The notes: a model not told the origin generated them from the letters alone. A DNA stretch of 64,000 nucleotides from Pseudomonas fluorescens (GCF_001902145.1 NZ_MRST01000027.1:478519-542518), one strand, 5' to 3'; numbered from the stretch's first letter, positions 38,625 to 47,601 are shown. Translations and numbers: made by a program.

Positions 38625-38660
38625 GTGGTTTCCTCTGGGATACCTGATAGCTTTGAAGTG

Positions 38661-38676
38661 CCTAATTGATATTAGG
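38661..38676. promoter_or_regulatory. Palindromic operator between HxlR and OYE genes
   Basis: CCTAAT-TGAT-ATTAGG is a perfect 6-bp-arm dyad midway between the two divergent starts, the usual position for an HxlR site controlling both genes. Confidence 0.6.
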
Positions 38677-38723
38677 TATACGCAATATACTATGAAGACT
38701 CCTTTCAAATGGAGTCTCTCGCA

Positions 38724-39845
38724 ATGAGCCTTGCACATCCAGATGCCCTGTTTCAGCCCTTTGCGCTGAAATCCCTGGCCCTGAAAAATCGCATCGTCAT
38801 GGCACCCATGACCCGTTCATTTTCCCCCACCGGTGTACCGAAAGAAAACGTCGCCGCCTATTATCGCCGACGTGCCGAACACGACGTCGGGCTGATTCTC
38901 TCAGAAGGCACCGCCATTGATCGCCCCGGCGCACGTAACGACCCCGGCGTCCCGCTGTTCCATGGCGACGAGGCTCTGGCGGGCTGGAAACAGGTCATCG
39001 ACGGCGTGCATGCGGCAGGCGGCAAAATGGGGCCGCAAATCTGGCATGTGGGATCGGTGGGCAATCCCTTCAACGATTGGGCGCCCGAGACAGGTATCGA
39101 AGGCCCTTCCGGCCTCGCCGCACCCAGTACGCCACGCGGTGACGCGATGAGTGATGAAGCCATCGCCGACACCATCGCGGCTTACGCCAAGGCTGCCGCC
39201 GACTCCAAACGGTTAGGGTTTGATACCGTTGAAATACACGGTGCGCACGGTTACTTACTCGATCAGTTCTTCTGGGAAGGCACCAATCAGCGTCCCGACC
39301 AGTTCAATGGCGCATCGATCAAGGAGCGCTCGCGTTTCGCGGCAGAGGTGGTCAAGGCGATACGTGCAGCAGTAGGCCCGGCGTTCCCAGTGATATTGCG
39401 AGTGAGCCAGTGGAAGCAGCAGGATTACAGCGCGCGCCTGGCGACCACGCCGGACGCCATGTCGGACTGGCTGGTGCCGTTGGTGGAAGCGGGTGTCGAT
39501 ATCCTGCATTGCTCACAACGGCGTTTCTGGGAAGCCGAATTTCCCGAACTGGATGGCGAGCAGGGGCTGAACTTCGCCGGCTGGGCCAAGAAACTCACCG
39601 GCGCGGCGACCATCAGTGTGGGCTCGGTCGGCCTGTCCGGGGACTTTCTTGCCTCCTTCGGAGGCGAAAGCTCTCAACCCGCCAGCCTGGATAACCTGGT
39701 GCACAGGCTGGAGCGCGAGGAGTTCGACCTTATCGCCGTTGGCCGCGCATTGCTGAGCGACCCACAGTGGGCCAGCAAGATTCGCACGGGAGAGACCGCC
39801 AGCCTGAAAGCCTTCAGCCCCTCGGACCTTGCTGAGCTCATCTAG
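38724..39845 (+). CDS. Old yellow enzyme family NADH:flavin oxidoreductase
   Basis: This 373-aa FMN enzyme has a TIM barrel (NRIVMAPMTRS start) and the substrate-binding His172/His175 pair in EIHGAHGYLLDQF. It reduces activated C=C bonds such as those of enones, quinones or nitro compounds; the natural substrate is unclear. The ATG at 38724 has GGAG upstream and is preferred over one 15 nt earlier. Pairing with an HxlR regulator suggests induction by reactive electrophiles. Confidence 0.93.
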   Translation: MSLAHPDALFQPFALKSLALKNRIVMAPMTRSFSPTGVPKENVAAYYRRRAEHDVGLILSEGTAIDRPGARNDPGVPLFHGDEALAGWKQVIDGVHAAGGKMGPQIWHVGSVGNPFNDWAPETGIEGPSGLAAPSTPRGDAMSDEAIADTIAAYAKAAADSKRLGFDTVEIHGAHGYLLDQFFWEGTNQRPDQFNGASIKERSRFAAEVVKAIRAAVGPAFPVILRVSQWKQQDYSARLATTPDAMSDWLVPLVEAGVDILHCSQRRFWEAEFPELDGEQGLNFAGWAKKLTGAATISVGSVGLSGDFLASFGGESSQPASLDNLVHRLEREEFDLIAVGRALLSDPQWASKIRTGETASLKAFSPSDLAELI

Positions 39846-39859
39846 CCAATAGGCCCAAG

Positions 39860-40165
39860 TCAGCCCCGACTATGCCGTCGCACGCACTGCACCAACCCCT
39901 CCAGTGCCGGAGAATTCACCGGCGCGAGCACACAGACCGTGTGCTCGCGCTTGCCCTCCGCCACGGTCAGGGTGTAATGCACCCGGCCTGGGTTGCCAGG
40001 CTCGGGATCGGTGCTTTGCGGCAACTTGAAAAAATCGGACGCTTCAATCAGTTGCCGCAACTCCTGCTGATCAGGCTCGGGCAGCGCGTCCAACTCTACC
40101 GTGCGCGGCTTGGCCAACCCCGGAAAAAACGCCGGTCCGCCGCTTTCCTTGATTGAAATTCGCAT
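39860..40165 (-). CDS. Emfourin-type protealysin inhibitor
   Basis: This 101-aa protein begins MRISIKESGGPAFFPGL and contains the RTVELDALP and ASDFFKLP segments typical of emfourin-like inhibitors encoded beside protealysin-like M4 proteases. It probably binds and blocks the neighbouring protease inside the cell. The ATG at 40163-40165 follows CGAGGAAC. It starts 29 nt after the protease stop on the same strand, matching the protease-inhibitor operon described in Serratia. No signal peptide is present. Confidence 0.85.
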   Translation of the reverse strand: MRISIKESGGPAFFPGLAKPRTVELDALPEPDQQELRQLIEASDFFKLPQSTDPEPGNPGRVHYTLTVAEGKREHTVCVLAPVNSPALEGLVQCVRRHSRG

Positions 40166-40194
40166 GGCTGTTCCTCGCCGCACAGGCGGCTTCG

Positions 40195-41256
40195 TCAAAC
40201 GTTTATGCCCACCGCTTTCCAGCCTTCCTTGACTGCCTTCTGCTCAGCTTTGTTCACACCATAAAGCTGGCCGGCAATATCGTGGGTGATGCGCGCAAAA
40301 CGCAAAAACCCGGAGTTGGGTCGCAACCGCGAATCGCGCAGTGCGTCATACCAGATACGCCCGGCACGCTCCCAGGCGAACCCGCCAATCCGGGTGGCCA
40401 CCTGATAGAACGCGTGGTTGGGAATGCCGGAATTGATATGCACCCCGCCATTGTCCTCGTAAGTTTGCACAAAATCATCCATGTGCCCAGGCTGTGGGTC
40501 TTTGCCCAGCAGCTTGTCATCAAACGCAGTGCCTGGCGCCTTCATCGAGCGCAGCGCCGTGCCCTTGATCTTTTTGGTAAACAACCCCTTGCCGATCAAC
40601 CAGTCGGCGTCCTCGGCCGTTTGCTTCAGCGCGTACTGCTTGATCAACGAGCCGAATACGTCCGACAACGACTCGTTCAGCGCGCCGGACTGGTTGAAGT
40701 ACATGAGCTTGGCCTCATCCTCGGTCACGCCATGGGCCAACTCATGGCCAATGACGTCGAGTGCCACGGTGAAGCGGTTGAACAACTGCTGGTCGCCATC
40801 GCCGAACACCATCTGGGTCGAATTCCAGAAGGCATTGTTGTAGTCCTGGCCGAAGTGCACCGTGGCGTCCAGCGCCATACCCGCATCGTCGATGGAATTG
40901 CGATCAAATACCTGGTCAAAAAAATCGAAGGTCGCGCCCAGGCCGTCATAGGCTTCGTCTACTGCGGCATCGCCACTGGCAGGCTGCCCTTCGCCGCGAA
41001 TCAGCTTGCCGGGCAGGCTGTCGGTGTTTTCGGCACTGTAGATCGAGCGTTGCTTCTCGGCGCCCACGGCCAGTGCCATGCGGGCCGGGCCTTTGGCGGG
41101 TACTGCGAGCATACGCAGCGAGCGGAACGTGCTGTCCTTGGCGCGCGTGCGTAGTGCGACCTCCCGTTGGGCTTTATCCCCGTGGCGGGCGATCTGGTCG
41201 AGCATGTACGGTGGGATCAGGCAGAAAATCGGGTTGCGCGGCTGGCGAACACACAT
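40195..41256 (-). CDS. Protealysin-like M4 metallopeptidase
   Basis: This 353-aa thermolysin-fold zinc protease carries the HELAH motif at 171-175, with the third zinc ligand Glu195 in NESLSD and a catalytic His in the GVHINSGIPNHAF segment. The short N-terminal propeptide contains CLIPPYML (residues 12-19), the PP-containing motif of protealysin precursors. There is no Sec signal. The ATG at 41254-41256 has GGAG upstream. It forms an operon with the emfourin-type gene and is divergent from a nuclease. Protealysin relatives are linked to invasion and interbacterial roles elsewhere; the role here is unknown. Confidence 0.93.
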   Translation of the reverse strand: MCVRQPRNPIFCLIPPYMLDQIARHGDKAQREVALRTRAKDSTFRSLRMLAVPAKGPARMALAVGAEKQRSIYSAENTDSLPGKLIRGEGQPASGDAAVDEAYDGLGATFDFFDQVFDRNSIDDAGMALDATVHFGQDYNNAFWNSTQMVFGDGDQQLFNRFTVALDVIGHELAHGVTEDEAKLMYFNQSGALNESLSDVFGSLIKQYALKQTAEDADWLIGKGLFTKKIKGTALRSMKAPGTAFDDKLLGKDPQPGHMDDFVQTYEDNGGVHINSGIPNHAFYQVATRIGGFAWERAGRIWYDALRDSRLRPNSGFLRFARITHDIAGQLYGVNKAEQKAVKEGWKAVGINV

Positions 41257-41386
41257 GAGCTGGCTCCTTTTTGGCGCGTGATGAACGTCCGGGTAACGGT
41301 TTTCAGGATAGCCCTGAGTTCGCCACCTGGGCCAAATTGTCATGGGTTTGTGTTTCAGTGGTGTTTATTCCAGGCCCATAAGGAAC

Positions 41387-42322
41387 ATGCCCATGCCCGC
41401 CCGCACAGCCAACATCGACCTTTCCCACCGCCCAAGGCTTGCCGACCTGCGCCCATTGGTCGCGCTCAGCCCCACCCTGCTGGAAGCCAGGGCTGCGACG
41501 CCGCGCGTCACCGCGGCCAAGGACCTCAAAAACCGCGCTGGCTATGCCGACGACTTCCTCAGCGACTTCGTGGTGCCATGGCCCACGGTTGACCAGCCAC
41601 TGGCGGGCGATGTGCAACCCAAGCGCCTGGACTACACGCATTTCTCCATCACCATGTCACGCTCCCGACGACTGGCGCTGTACGTGGGGGTGAATATCGA
41701 CGGCGCCAAGCATGTGGACATCACGCGTAGCAACGACACCTGGGCCTACGATGGTCGTCTGCCCCTGGAGGCGCAGGCAGGTGAAGACCTCTATGCCGGC
41801 AATGGCCTGGACCGCGGCCACCTGGTACGGCGCCAGGACCCCAACTGGGGCGACGAGGCGGCCACCGCCAACTTCGACACCTTTCACTTCACCAACTGCT
41901 CGCCACAGATGAGCGGCTTCAACCAGAAGACCTGGCTGGAGCTCGAAGACTACATCCTCGACAATACCCAGCGCTGGAAAGCCCGGGCCACGGTGTTTAC
42001 CGGGCCAGTGTTCGCCGATGACGACCGGCTTTACCGTGGCGTAAAAATCCCCAAGGCGTTCTGGAAAGTAGTGGCCTACCTCAGCGACGATGGCAAGCCG
42101 TCCGCCAGCGCCTACATGATTGACCAAAGCCGCGAGCTGGGCCAACTCGACCTGGTATTCGGCCCGCTTCGAACCTACCAGCGCAGCGTGATTGCAATCG
42201 AACAATTGACCGGCATCCGCTTCGCCAACCTGGCCGACTACGACGGGTTCAGCAACGAAGAGCGCGCCACAGGCACCCGGATCGAAGCGCTGATCCGCGG
42301 CCCCCAGGATATTCGGCTCTGA
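41387..42322 (+). CDS. DNA/RNA non-specific endonuclease
   Basis: This 311-aa beta-beta-alpha-Me nuclease of the NucA/EndA family has its catalytic motif DRGH at 142-145 (LDRGHLVRRQD) and the metal-binding Asn in FTNCSPQMSGFNQ. It hydrolyses DNA and RNA with a divalent metal. No signal peptide is evident. The ATG at 41387 follows AAGGA; an earlier in-frame start is weaker. It is divergent from the protealysin gene, with 130 nt between starts, so shared regulation is possible. Confidence 0.92.
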   Translation: MPMPARTANIDLSHRPRLADLRPLVALSPTLLEARAATPRVTAAKDLKNRAGYADDFLSDFVVPWPTVDQPLAGDVQPKRLDYTHFSITMSRSRRLALYVGVNIDGAKHVDITRSNDTWAYDGRLPLEAQAGEDLYAGNGLDRGHLVRRQDPNWGDEAATANFDTFHFTNCSPQMSGFNQKTWLELEDYILDNTQRWKARATVFTGPVFADDDRLYRGVKIPKAFWKVVAYLSDDGKPSASAYMIDQSRELGQLDLVFGPLRTYQRSVIAIEQLTGIRFANLADYDGFSNEERATGTRIEALIRGPQDIRL

Positions 42323-42332
42323 CGATCCCTTT

Positions 42333-42430
42333 GTAGGAGCGAGCTTGCTCGCGAAGAACATGAAAGCGCCGCGGCGCACCAGGCTCCCCGCGTTATCGTT
42401 GACGACCTTCGCGAGCAAGCTCGCTCCTAC
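42333..42430. repeat. REP pair (GTAGGAGCGAGCTTGC class)
   Basis: The arms GTAGGAGCGAGCTTGCTCGC and its inverse are separated by about 57 bp. It lies 11 nt after the nuclease stop and 26 nt before the riboswitch. Confidence 0.92.
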
Positions 42431-42455
42431 AGGGTGTGATCGCTTACCATACCGG

Positions 42456-42621
42456 CGCCGGTTCCCGTATGGGACTAACAGGGAATTCGAAACGCCGCAC
42501 GCGACGTGAACCGAAACTGCCCCCGCAACTGTAGATGCCGAGCCTGCCCTTGAATGCCACTGGACCACGTCCGGGAAGGCGGGGCATGGCGACGACGCAT
42601 CAGTCAGGAGACCTGCCGGCC
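42456..42621 (+). promoter_or_regulatory. Cobalamin riboswitch
   Basis: The RNA begins GCCGGTTCCC and ends with the B12 box AGTCAGGAGACCTGCC and CCGGC, so the ends pair as P1. The core CTGCCCCCGCAACTGTAGA and GGGAAGGC segments are all present in order. A GTGTCC/GGACAT hairpin downstream (about 42644-42662) could be the expression platform. It controls the ABC importer that starts at 42750. Confidence 0.95.
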
Positions 42622-42749
42622 CAGCTAATTCACTAACCGGCGGGGTGTCCGGGAAGGACATCCTGGCCCTGCGCATCAGCAGCCTCCATGGGCGTATTTC
42701 CGAGCCGTACCTCCCCTGCTGCACCTACGGCTCACAAGGAGATCGCCTC

Positions 42750-43760
42750 ATGCTGCCACGCGTTACCGCCCTGATCGCAGGCTTGAGTGCCTGTGCCCTG
42801 GCTCACGCCACGCCAAGCCACTACCCGCTGACCGTGGAAAACTGCGGCAGCACCCTGACCTTCCAGCACGCCCCGGCCCGCAGCGTCACCATCGGCCAGG
42901 CCGCCACCGAGATGCTTTACGCCCTGGGCGTGGGCGACAAGGTGGTCGGCACTTCGCTGTGGTTCAACAACGTGGCAGCGCAGTACAAGGCCCAGGACGA
43001 CCGCATCGAGCGCCTGGCCAACAACGAGCCCAGCTTCGAAGCCGTACTCGCCAAGCGCCCGCAGCTGGTGGCCGCCGAGCTGGAATGGGTGGTGGGCCCC
43101 CAAGGCGTGGTCGGCACCCGTGAGCAGTTTCATGAACTGAAGATCCCCACCTACCTGTTGCCGTCCGATTGCGAAGGCAAGGACAACCTGGTCGGGGCCG
43201 ATGGCACGCGACTGGAGCCCTTTCGCATCGAGACGATCTACCAGAGCCTCCACCAACTGGCGCAGATTTTCGACGTGCAGGATCGTGGCCAACAACTGAC
43301 CGACGAACTCAAGGCGCGCCTGGCCAAGTCCGTCGCCACGGCGCAGGGCAAGGGCTTGCAGCAAGCCAGCGCACTGGTGTGGTTCTCCAGCGCCGACATG
43401 GCCAGCGACCCTTACGTAGCCGGCCATAAGGGCGTGCCGCAATTCATGCTGCAAACCCTTGGCCTGCGTAACGTGGTGCAGTCCGATGAAGAATGGCCCG
43501 CAGTCGGCTGGGAAACCATCGCCAAGGCCAACCCCACCTTCCTGGTGATCGCACGCATGGATCGCCGTCGCTACCCGGCCGACGACCATGAAAAGAAGCT
43601 CGCCTTCCTGCGCAGCGACCCCGTGACCCGCAACATGGACGCGGTGAAGAACAACCGCATCATCATCCTCGACGCCCTGGCGTTGCAGGCGAGCCTGCGC
43701 ACCTTCGAGGGCCTTGAACAACTGGCGGCCGCCATCGACGGCTACGACCTGGGCCAATGA
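42750..43760 (+). CDS. Periplasmic substrate-binding protein, BtuF-like (corrinoid uptake)
   Basis: This 336-aa protein has a signal peptide (residues 1-20, cleavage after AHA) and a class III (helical-hinge) binding fold: the RSVTIGQAATEMLYALGV start of the first lobe and the late IIILDALALQASLRTF helix. Such proteins deliver cobalamin, haem or ferric siderophores to a FecCD permease. The upstream cobalamin riboswitch points to cobalamin or a precursor. The ATG follows CAAGGAG; an earlier in-frame start lies in the riboswitch region and is rejected. It overlaps the permease gene by 4 nt. Confidence 0.9.
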   Translation: MLPRVTALIAGLSACALAHATPSHYPLTVENCGSTLTFQHAPARSVTIGQAATEMLYALGVGDKVVGTSLWFNNVAAQYKAQDDRIERLANNEPSFEAVLAKRPQLVAAELEWVVGPQGVVGTREQFHELKIPTYLLPSDCEGKDNLVGADGTRLEPFRIETIYQSLHQLAQIFDVQDRGQQLTDELKARLAKSVATAQGKGLQQASALVWFSSADMASDPYVAGHKGVPQFMLQTLGLRNVVQSDEEWPAVGWETIAKANPTFLVIARMDRRRYPADDHEKKLAFLRSDPVTRNMDAVKNNRIIILDALALQASLRTFEGLEQLAAAIDGYDLGQ

Positions 43761-44761
43761 TGCGCACCCTACTCGCCCTGGCGCTGCTGCTGCTCGCCCT
43801 GCTCGCTGGCGTCGCCATCGGTGAAACCGCCATCGAACCGCAGGTGGTGCTGCAGGTGCTCGCCAATAAACTCTGGGGCGCCGGCTATACACTGGACCCC
43901 ATCGACGAAGGCGTGGTGTGGAACTACCGCCTCACCCGTGCCCTAGTGGCTGCGGCCTGCGGCGCAGGGTTGGCAACATGCGGCGTGATCCTGCAATCGC
44001 TGCTGCGTAACCCGCTGGCCGACCCGTACCTGCTGGGCATCAGCGCCGGCGCGTCAACCGGCGCGGTGCTCGTTGCCTTGATTGGCGTGGGCGGTGGCCT
44101 GGTGTCGTTGTCCGCGGGCGCGTTTGTGGGGGCGATGGCGGCCTTTGCGCTGGTGACTCTGCTCGCGCGGGCCAGCGGTTCGTCCAGCGGCACCGGGCAG
44201 ATCATCCTCGCGGGTATCGCTGGCTCGCAGCTGTTTAATGCCCTGACCGCGTTCCTGATCACCAAGTCCGCCAGTTCCGAGCAAGCCCGCGGCATTATGT
44301 TCTGGCTGCTGGGTAACCTCAGCGGTGTGCGCTGGCCATCGGTGTGGTTGGCGGTGCCGGTGGCGGTCGTGGGGCTGGCGGTGTGCCTGTGGCACCGGCG
44401 CGCACTGGATGCGTTCACCTTCGGCAGCGACTCGGCAGCCTCCCTCGGCATCCCGGTGCGCCGCGTACAATTTGTGCTGGTGGCCTGCGCCGCGTTGGTG
44501 ACGGCGGTGATGGTGTCCATCGTCGGCTCCATCGGGTTTGTCGGCTTGGTGATTCCCCATGCGGTGCGCCTGTTGCTTGGCACCGGGCATTCGCGCTTGC
44601 TGCCGGCCAGTGCCTTGGGGGGCGCGCTGTTTTTGATCGCTGCGGACGTGCTGTCGCGCACCTTGATCAAGGGCCAGGTGATTCCCGTGGGTGTGGTGAC
44701 GGCATTGGTGGGCGCTCCAGTGTTTGCGCTGATCCTGATTGGCCGGAGGAATGCGCGATGA
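43757..44761 (+). CDS. FecCD/BtuC-type ABC permease
   Basis: This 334-aa inner-membrane permease has about ten helices. The CGVILQSLLRNPLADPYLLGISAGAS signature is typical of BtuC/FecD proteins, and the coupling region includes GFVGLVIPHAVRLLLG. It is translationally coupled to both neighbours (ATGA overlaps at each end). It imports the substrate delivered by the binding protein, probably a corrinoid. Confidence 0.95.
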   Translation: MMRTLLALALLLLALLAGVAIGETAIEPQVVLQVLANKLWGAGYTLDPIDEGVVWNYRLTRALVAAACGAGLATCGVILQSLLRNPLADPYLLGISAGASTGAVLVALIGVGGGLVSLSAGAFVGAMAAFALVTLLARASGSSSGTGQIILAGIAGSQLFNALTAFLITKSASSEQARGIMFWLLGNLSGVRWPSVWLAVPVAVVGLAVCLWHRRALDAFTFGSDSAASLGIPVRRVQFVLVACAALVTAVMVSIVGSIGFVGLVIPHAVRLLLGTGHSRLLPASALGGALFLIAADVLSRTLIKGQVIPVGVVTALVGAPVFALILIGRRNAR

Positions 44762-45522
44762 GCGTGCTCAGTTGCCGCGGCCTGGGCTTCAAAGTGCGTG
44801 ACGCACAGCTGCTGCGTGACATTGACCTGGACGTGCAATTGGGTGAAACCCTCGGCATCGTCGGGCCCAATGGTTCAGGCAAATCCACCCTGCTCAAATT
44901 GCTGGCTGGATTACGTGTGCCGGCCATCGGTGAGGTTCGCCTGGGTGACAAGCGGCTGGGTGAGTTGCCGCGCCGCACCATCGCGCAACAGCTGGCGGTG
45001 GTGGAGCAACAGGCCGACACCGACGACGCCATCCGCGTGTTCGACGCCGTGGCCCTCGGCCGCACGCCGTGGCTGTCGGCGCTGAGCCCGTGGTCGCGCG
45101 AGGACGACGCCATCGTGCACCAGGCCCTGCATGACGTAGACGCTACCCACCTGAGCCACCGCGCCTGGCGCAGCCTCTCGGGTGGCGAGCGCCAGCGCGT
45201 GCACATCGCCCGCGCCCTGGCGCAACGGCCGCAGATTTTGTTGCTGGACGAGCCGACCAATCACCTGGATATCCAGCATCAACTGGCGATCCTCAAAGGT
45301 GTGCAAGGCTTGCCGGTGACCACCCTGATTGCCCTGCATGATCTGAACCAGGCGCTGACCTGTGATCGCCTGGCCGTACTGGATCGCGGGCAACTGGTGG
45401 CGCTGGGCGCGCCGCTGCAAGTGCTGACACCGCAGCGCTTGCAAGAGACCTTCGGGGTACAGGGGCATTACCTGACAGACCCGTTCGACGGCGCGCAAAT
45501 CCTGCGCCTGCGCTCCAACTGA
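44758..45522 (+). CDS. ABC transporter ATPase, BtuD/FecE-like
   Basis: This 254-aa ATPase powers the importer. Walker A is GPNGSGKST, the signature is LSGGERQRV, Walker B is ILLLDEPTNHLD and the H-loop is ALHDLNQAL. The ATG at 44758 overlaps the permease stop (ATGA) and has GGAGG upstream. A much longer in-frame reading begins inside the permease gene and is rejected. No TonB-dependent receptor is encoded here, so the outer-membrane step must be elsewhere. Confidence 0.95.
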   Translation: MSVLSCRGLGFKVRDAQLLRDIDLDVQLGETLGIVGPNGSGKSTLLKLLAGLRVPAIGEVRLGDKRLGELPRRTIAQQLAVVEQQADTDDAIRVFDAVALGRTPWLSALSPWSREDDAIVHQALHDVDATHLSHRAWRSLSGGERQRVHIARALAQRPQILLLDEPTNHLDIQHQLAILKGVQGLPVTTLIALHDLNQALTCDRLAVLDRGQLVALGAPLQVLTPQRLQETFGVQGHYLTDPFDGAQILRLRSN

Positions 45523-45579
45523 ACCTGTACGTTGGGGCAGCTTGCTCTGGTGACGGTCTGACTGCCAACTGTGGTCCAA

Positions 45580-45670
45580 ATGTGGGAGGGGCTTGCCCCC
45601 GATGAGGGAGTGTCAGCAAATACATCGGTGACTGACCCACCGCCATCGGGGGCAAGCCCCCTCCCACATT
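45580..45670. repeat. REP pair (GTGGGAGGGGCTTGCCCCC class)
   Basis: GTGGGAGGGGCTTGCCCCC and its inverse flank about 45 bp. This is a third core sequence, distinct from the GCGAGCAAGC types. It separates the convergent ATPase and GNAT genes. Confidence 0.9.
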
Positions 45671-45674
45671 GGTT

Positions 45675-46166
45675 CTACAGAGGCAGGTGCATGTGGGTTG
45701 TCTGCCAGATCGGGTCGGCCTCGACATCCACCACCTCGAACCCCTGCCGCCGCCAGAAATCAATCGCGCCGGGCAGAAACGGATGGGTATGCAGGTACAT
45801 CATCTCCACGCCATCGGCCCGCGCCAGCGCTTCCAGCGAGCGGTATAACCGGCCTGCCAGGCCCAAGCGTCGTACTGCTGGGAGCACATAAAGGCGCACC
45901 ACTTCCACCGTCTTGCGACCCTGGTAGTTCAACTGCGGGAAGCGGCCGTCGTAGGGCCGATAAGCCACCGCGGCAACGATCCGGCCTTCGGCACGAGCAA
46001 TCAAAAAACGCCCGCCGCCCTCAAGGTAGATGGCTTCAAACTGCGCCAGATCGTGGGGGACACCGGTGGCACTGAGCGTGGGAAACAGTTCATCACGCGC
46101 CTGCAAAGCAAAGCTCAGCACCTCGGAAATGTCAGCGGCCTGCACCGCCTCGATACTAACGCTCAT
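45675..46166 (-). CDS. GNAT family N-acetyltransferase
   Basis: This 163-aa acetyltransferase has the acetyl-CoA-binding segment VRLYVLPAVRRLGLAGRL and a later FWRRQGFEVV strand typical of GNATs. The acceptor substrate is unknown. The ATG at 46164-46166 overlaps the end of the upstream hydrolase gene by 11 nt, indicating coupling. An in-frame TTG two codons earlier is possible. Confidence 0.9.
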   Translation of the reverse strand: MSVSIEAVQAADISEVLSFALQARDELFPTLSATGVPHDLAQFEAIYLEGGGRFLIARAEGRIVAAVAYRPYDGRFPQLNYQGRKTVEVVRLYVLPAVRRLGLAGRLYRSLEALARADGVEMMYLHTHPFLPGAIDFWRRQGFEVVDVEADPIWQTTHMHLPL

Positions 46167-47085
46167 CGCCAAGGATCCGGCTCGTTATCCACTGGCGAGC
46201 GTAAGCCAACACGCGATCGGCCATCGCCACCGGAAAGTGAATAAACCCATGGGCCGCTTCCGGCAACAGATGGGCCTCAACCGTCGCCCATCGCTCGACA
46301 ATCAGCAGGGTGTCATCTTTGAGCGGGTCCAGTTCACCCACAAACATCAACGCGGGTGGCAGCCCTTCAAAGTCCCCATACAAGGGCGACAACGGTGGCT
46401 GCCGGCGCGTCTCGTCGCTGATCCCCGGCGTCAGCAGACGCAGCGCCTGGACCATGCCCGGCCCGTCCAGCAACAAGGTGTCCGGCCCGGCCGTGCGCAC
46501 ACTGGGCGTGCCGGTCAAATCGTAGACGCCGTAATACAACACCGCGCCGCTCACCCGCTGGAGCAACTCTGGCCATTGCTTGAGCGCCAACAAAGTGGCC
46601 GCCGCCAGGTGCCCGCCGGCCGATTCACCGACAAAAAACACCGGCAGGCCGGCAAACTCCGGGCAGTCCGCCAGGAGCCAGCGCGCAGCCGTCAGGCAGT
46701 CGTCCAGCAGCCCTTCGATCGGCGTATCCACCGCCAGCCGATAATCCACCGACACCACCGCCACATCGCACGCGTTGACCATGCCGAGGTTAAGGTCGTC
46801 ATCCATTTGCGCATTGCCGATCACCCAGCCACCGCCGTGGATGTCCAGCACTACGCCTCTGGGCGGGCCAGCGGGCCGCAGGATGCGCAAGGGGATCGCC
46901 CCGAGCATTCTGCGTTCCGCCAGAGGCGCCTTCTTGAAGGTCTGGCTGGCACGCAGCAGCGCCTGGATCAGACGCGGCATCACGCGGTTGCGGACCTTAA
47001 AGCGCGGCATCCACGCCAGTTTGCGATTGAATCGACGCATCTGGGCCAGCTCGGGCTCGCTGGCAGGCCAGTGTTGGACGCCCAT
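46156..47085 (-). CDS. Alpha/beta hydrolase, HSL-like
   Basis: This 309-aa esterase/lipase of the hormone-sensitive-lipase family has the oxyanion motif HGGGW, nucleophile GESAGG and the late GELDPLKDD aspartate with HGFIHF histidine. No signal peptide is seen. It starts one nt inside the TspO stop (TGATG) and overlaps the GNAT gene, so tspO-hydrolase-GNAT form one operon. Confidence 0.92.
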   Translation of the reverse strand: MGVQHWPASEPELAQMRRFNRKLAWMPRFKVRNRVMPRLIQALLRASQTFKKAPLAERRMLGAIPLRILRPAGPPRGVVLDIHGGGWVIGNAQMDDDLNLGMVNACDVAVVSVDYRLAVDTPIEGLLDDCLTAARWLLADCPEFAGLPVFFVGESAGGHLAAATLLALKQWPELLQRVSGAVLYYGVYDLTGTPSVRTAGPDTLLLDGPGMVQALRLLTPGISDETRRQPPLSPLYGDFEGLPPALMFVGELDPLKDDTLLIVERWATVEAHLLPEAAHGFIHFPVAMADRVLAYARQWITSRILGDER

Positions 47086-47525
47086 CAGCGGTTATTGCGC
47101 AGGATCGAGAAATTCAACGCCGCGGCCACGCACAGCCACGCCAGGTACGGGAACAGAATCAGGCCGGTAATCAAATCCAGGCGCACGGCCAGCACCACCA
47201 TCGCTGCTACGGTGAGCCACAAGAGCACGATAATCACCATCCCGGCGAACAACCGATGGGCACCGAAGAACACCGGCGTCCACAGCGTGTTCAACGCAAT
47301 CTGCGCTGCCCACAGGGCCAACACCCTTTCGCTGCCGGGGATCAGGGTCAAGCGGTAACCGGCCCAGGCCAGCAGCAGGTAGATGATCGTCCATGCCACC
47401 GGGAACAGCCAATTGGGCGGGGTAAAGCTGGGCTTGACCAGGGATTCGTACCAGGCGCCGGGTTTGAAGATCACGCCAGTGCTGGCGGCGGCGGCGCAGG
47501 CAAGCAGGAAGACGAAAAAGGTCAT
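47085..47525 (-). CDS. tspO: TspO/MBR family tryptophan-rich sensory protein
   Basis: This 146-aa five-helix membrane protein has the PGAWYESLVKPSFTPPNWLFPVAWTIIYLLLAWAGYR pattern of TspO (the WxPPxxxFPxxW core), with the later ALNTLWTPVFFG helix. Family members bind porphyrins and cholesterol-like ligands and affect tetrapyrrole and stress responses. The ATG at 47523-47525 follows AAGGACCG. It is first in the operon and divergent from the chromate transporter. Confidence 0.93.
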   Translation of the reverse strand: MTFFVFLLACAAAASTGVIFKPGAWYESLVKPSFTPPNWLFPVAWTIIYLLLAWAGYRLTLIPGSERVLALWAAQIALNTLWTPVFFGAHRLFAGMVIIVLLWLTVAAMVVLAVRLDLITGLILFPYLAWLCVAAALNFSILRNNR

Positions 47526-47601
47526 GGTCGGTCCTTGAGGTCCAGTGGATGGAAAACAGTACACTGCTTTTAAGTGACTCGAACAACTGCGGATAAATTC
47601 A

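Noticed and set aside
44344..44757. N-terminal extension of the BtuD-like ATPase
   Set aside because: It lies wholly inside the permease gene in another frame; the ATG at 44758 has GGAGG and the usual ATGA overlap.
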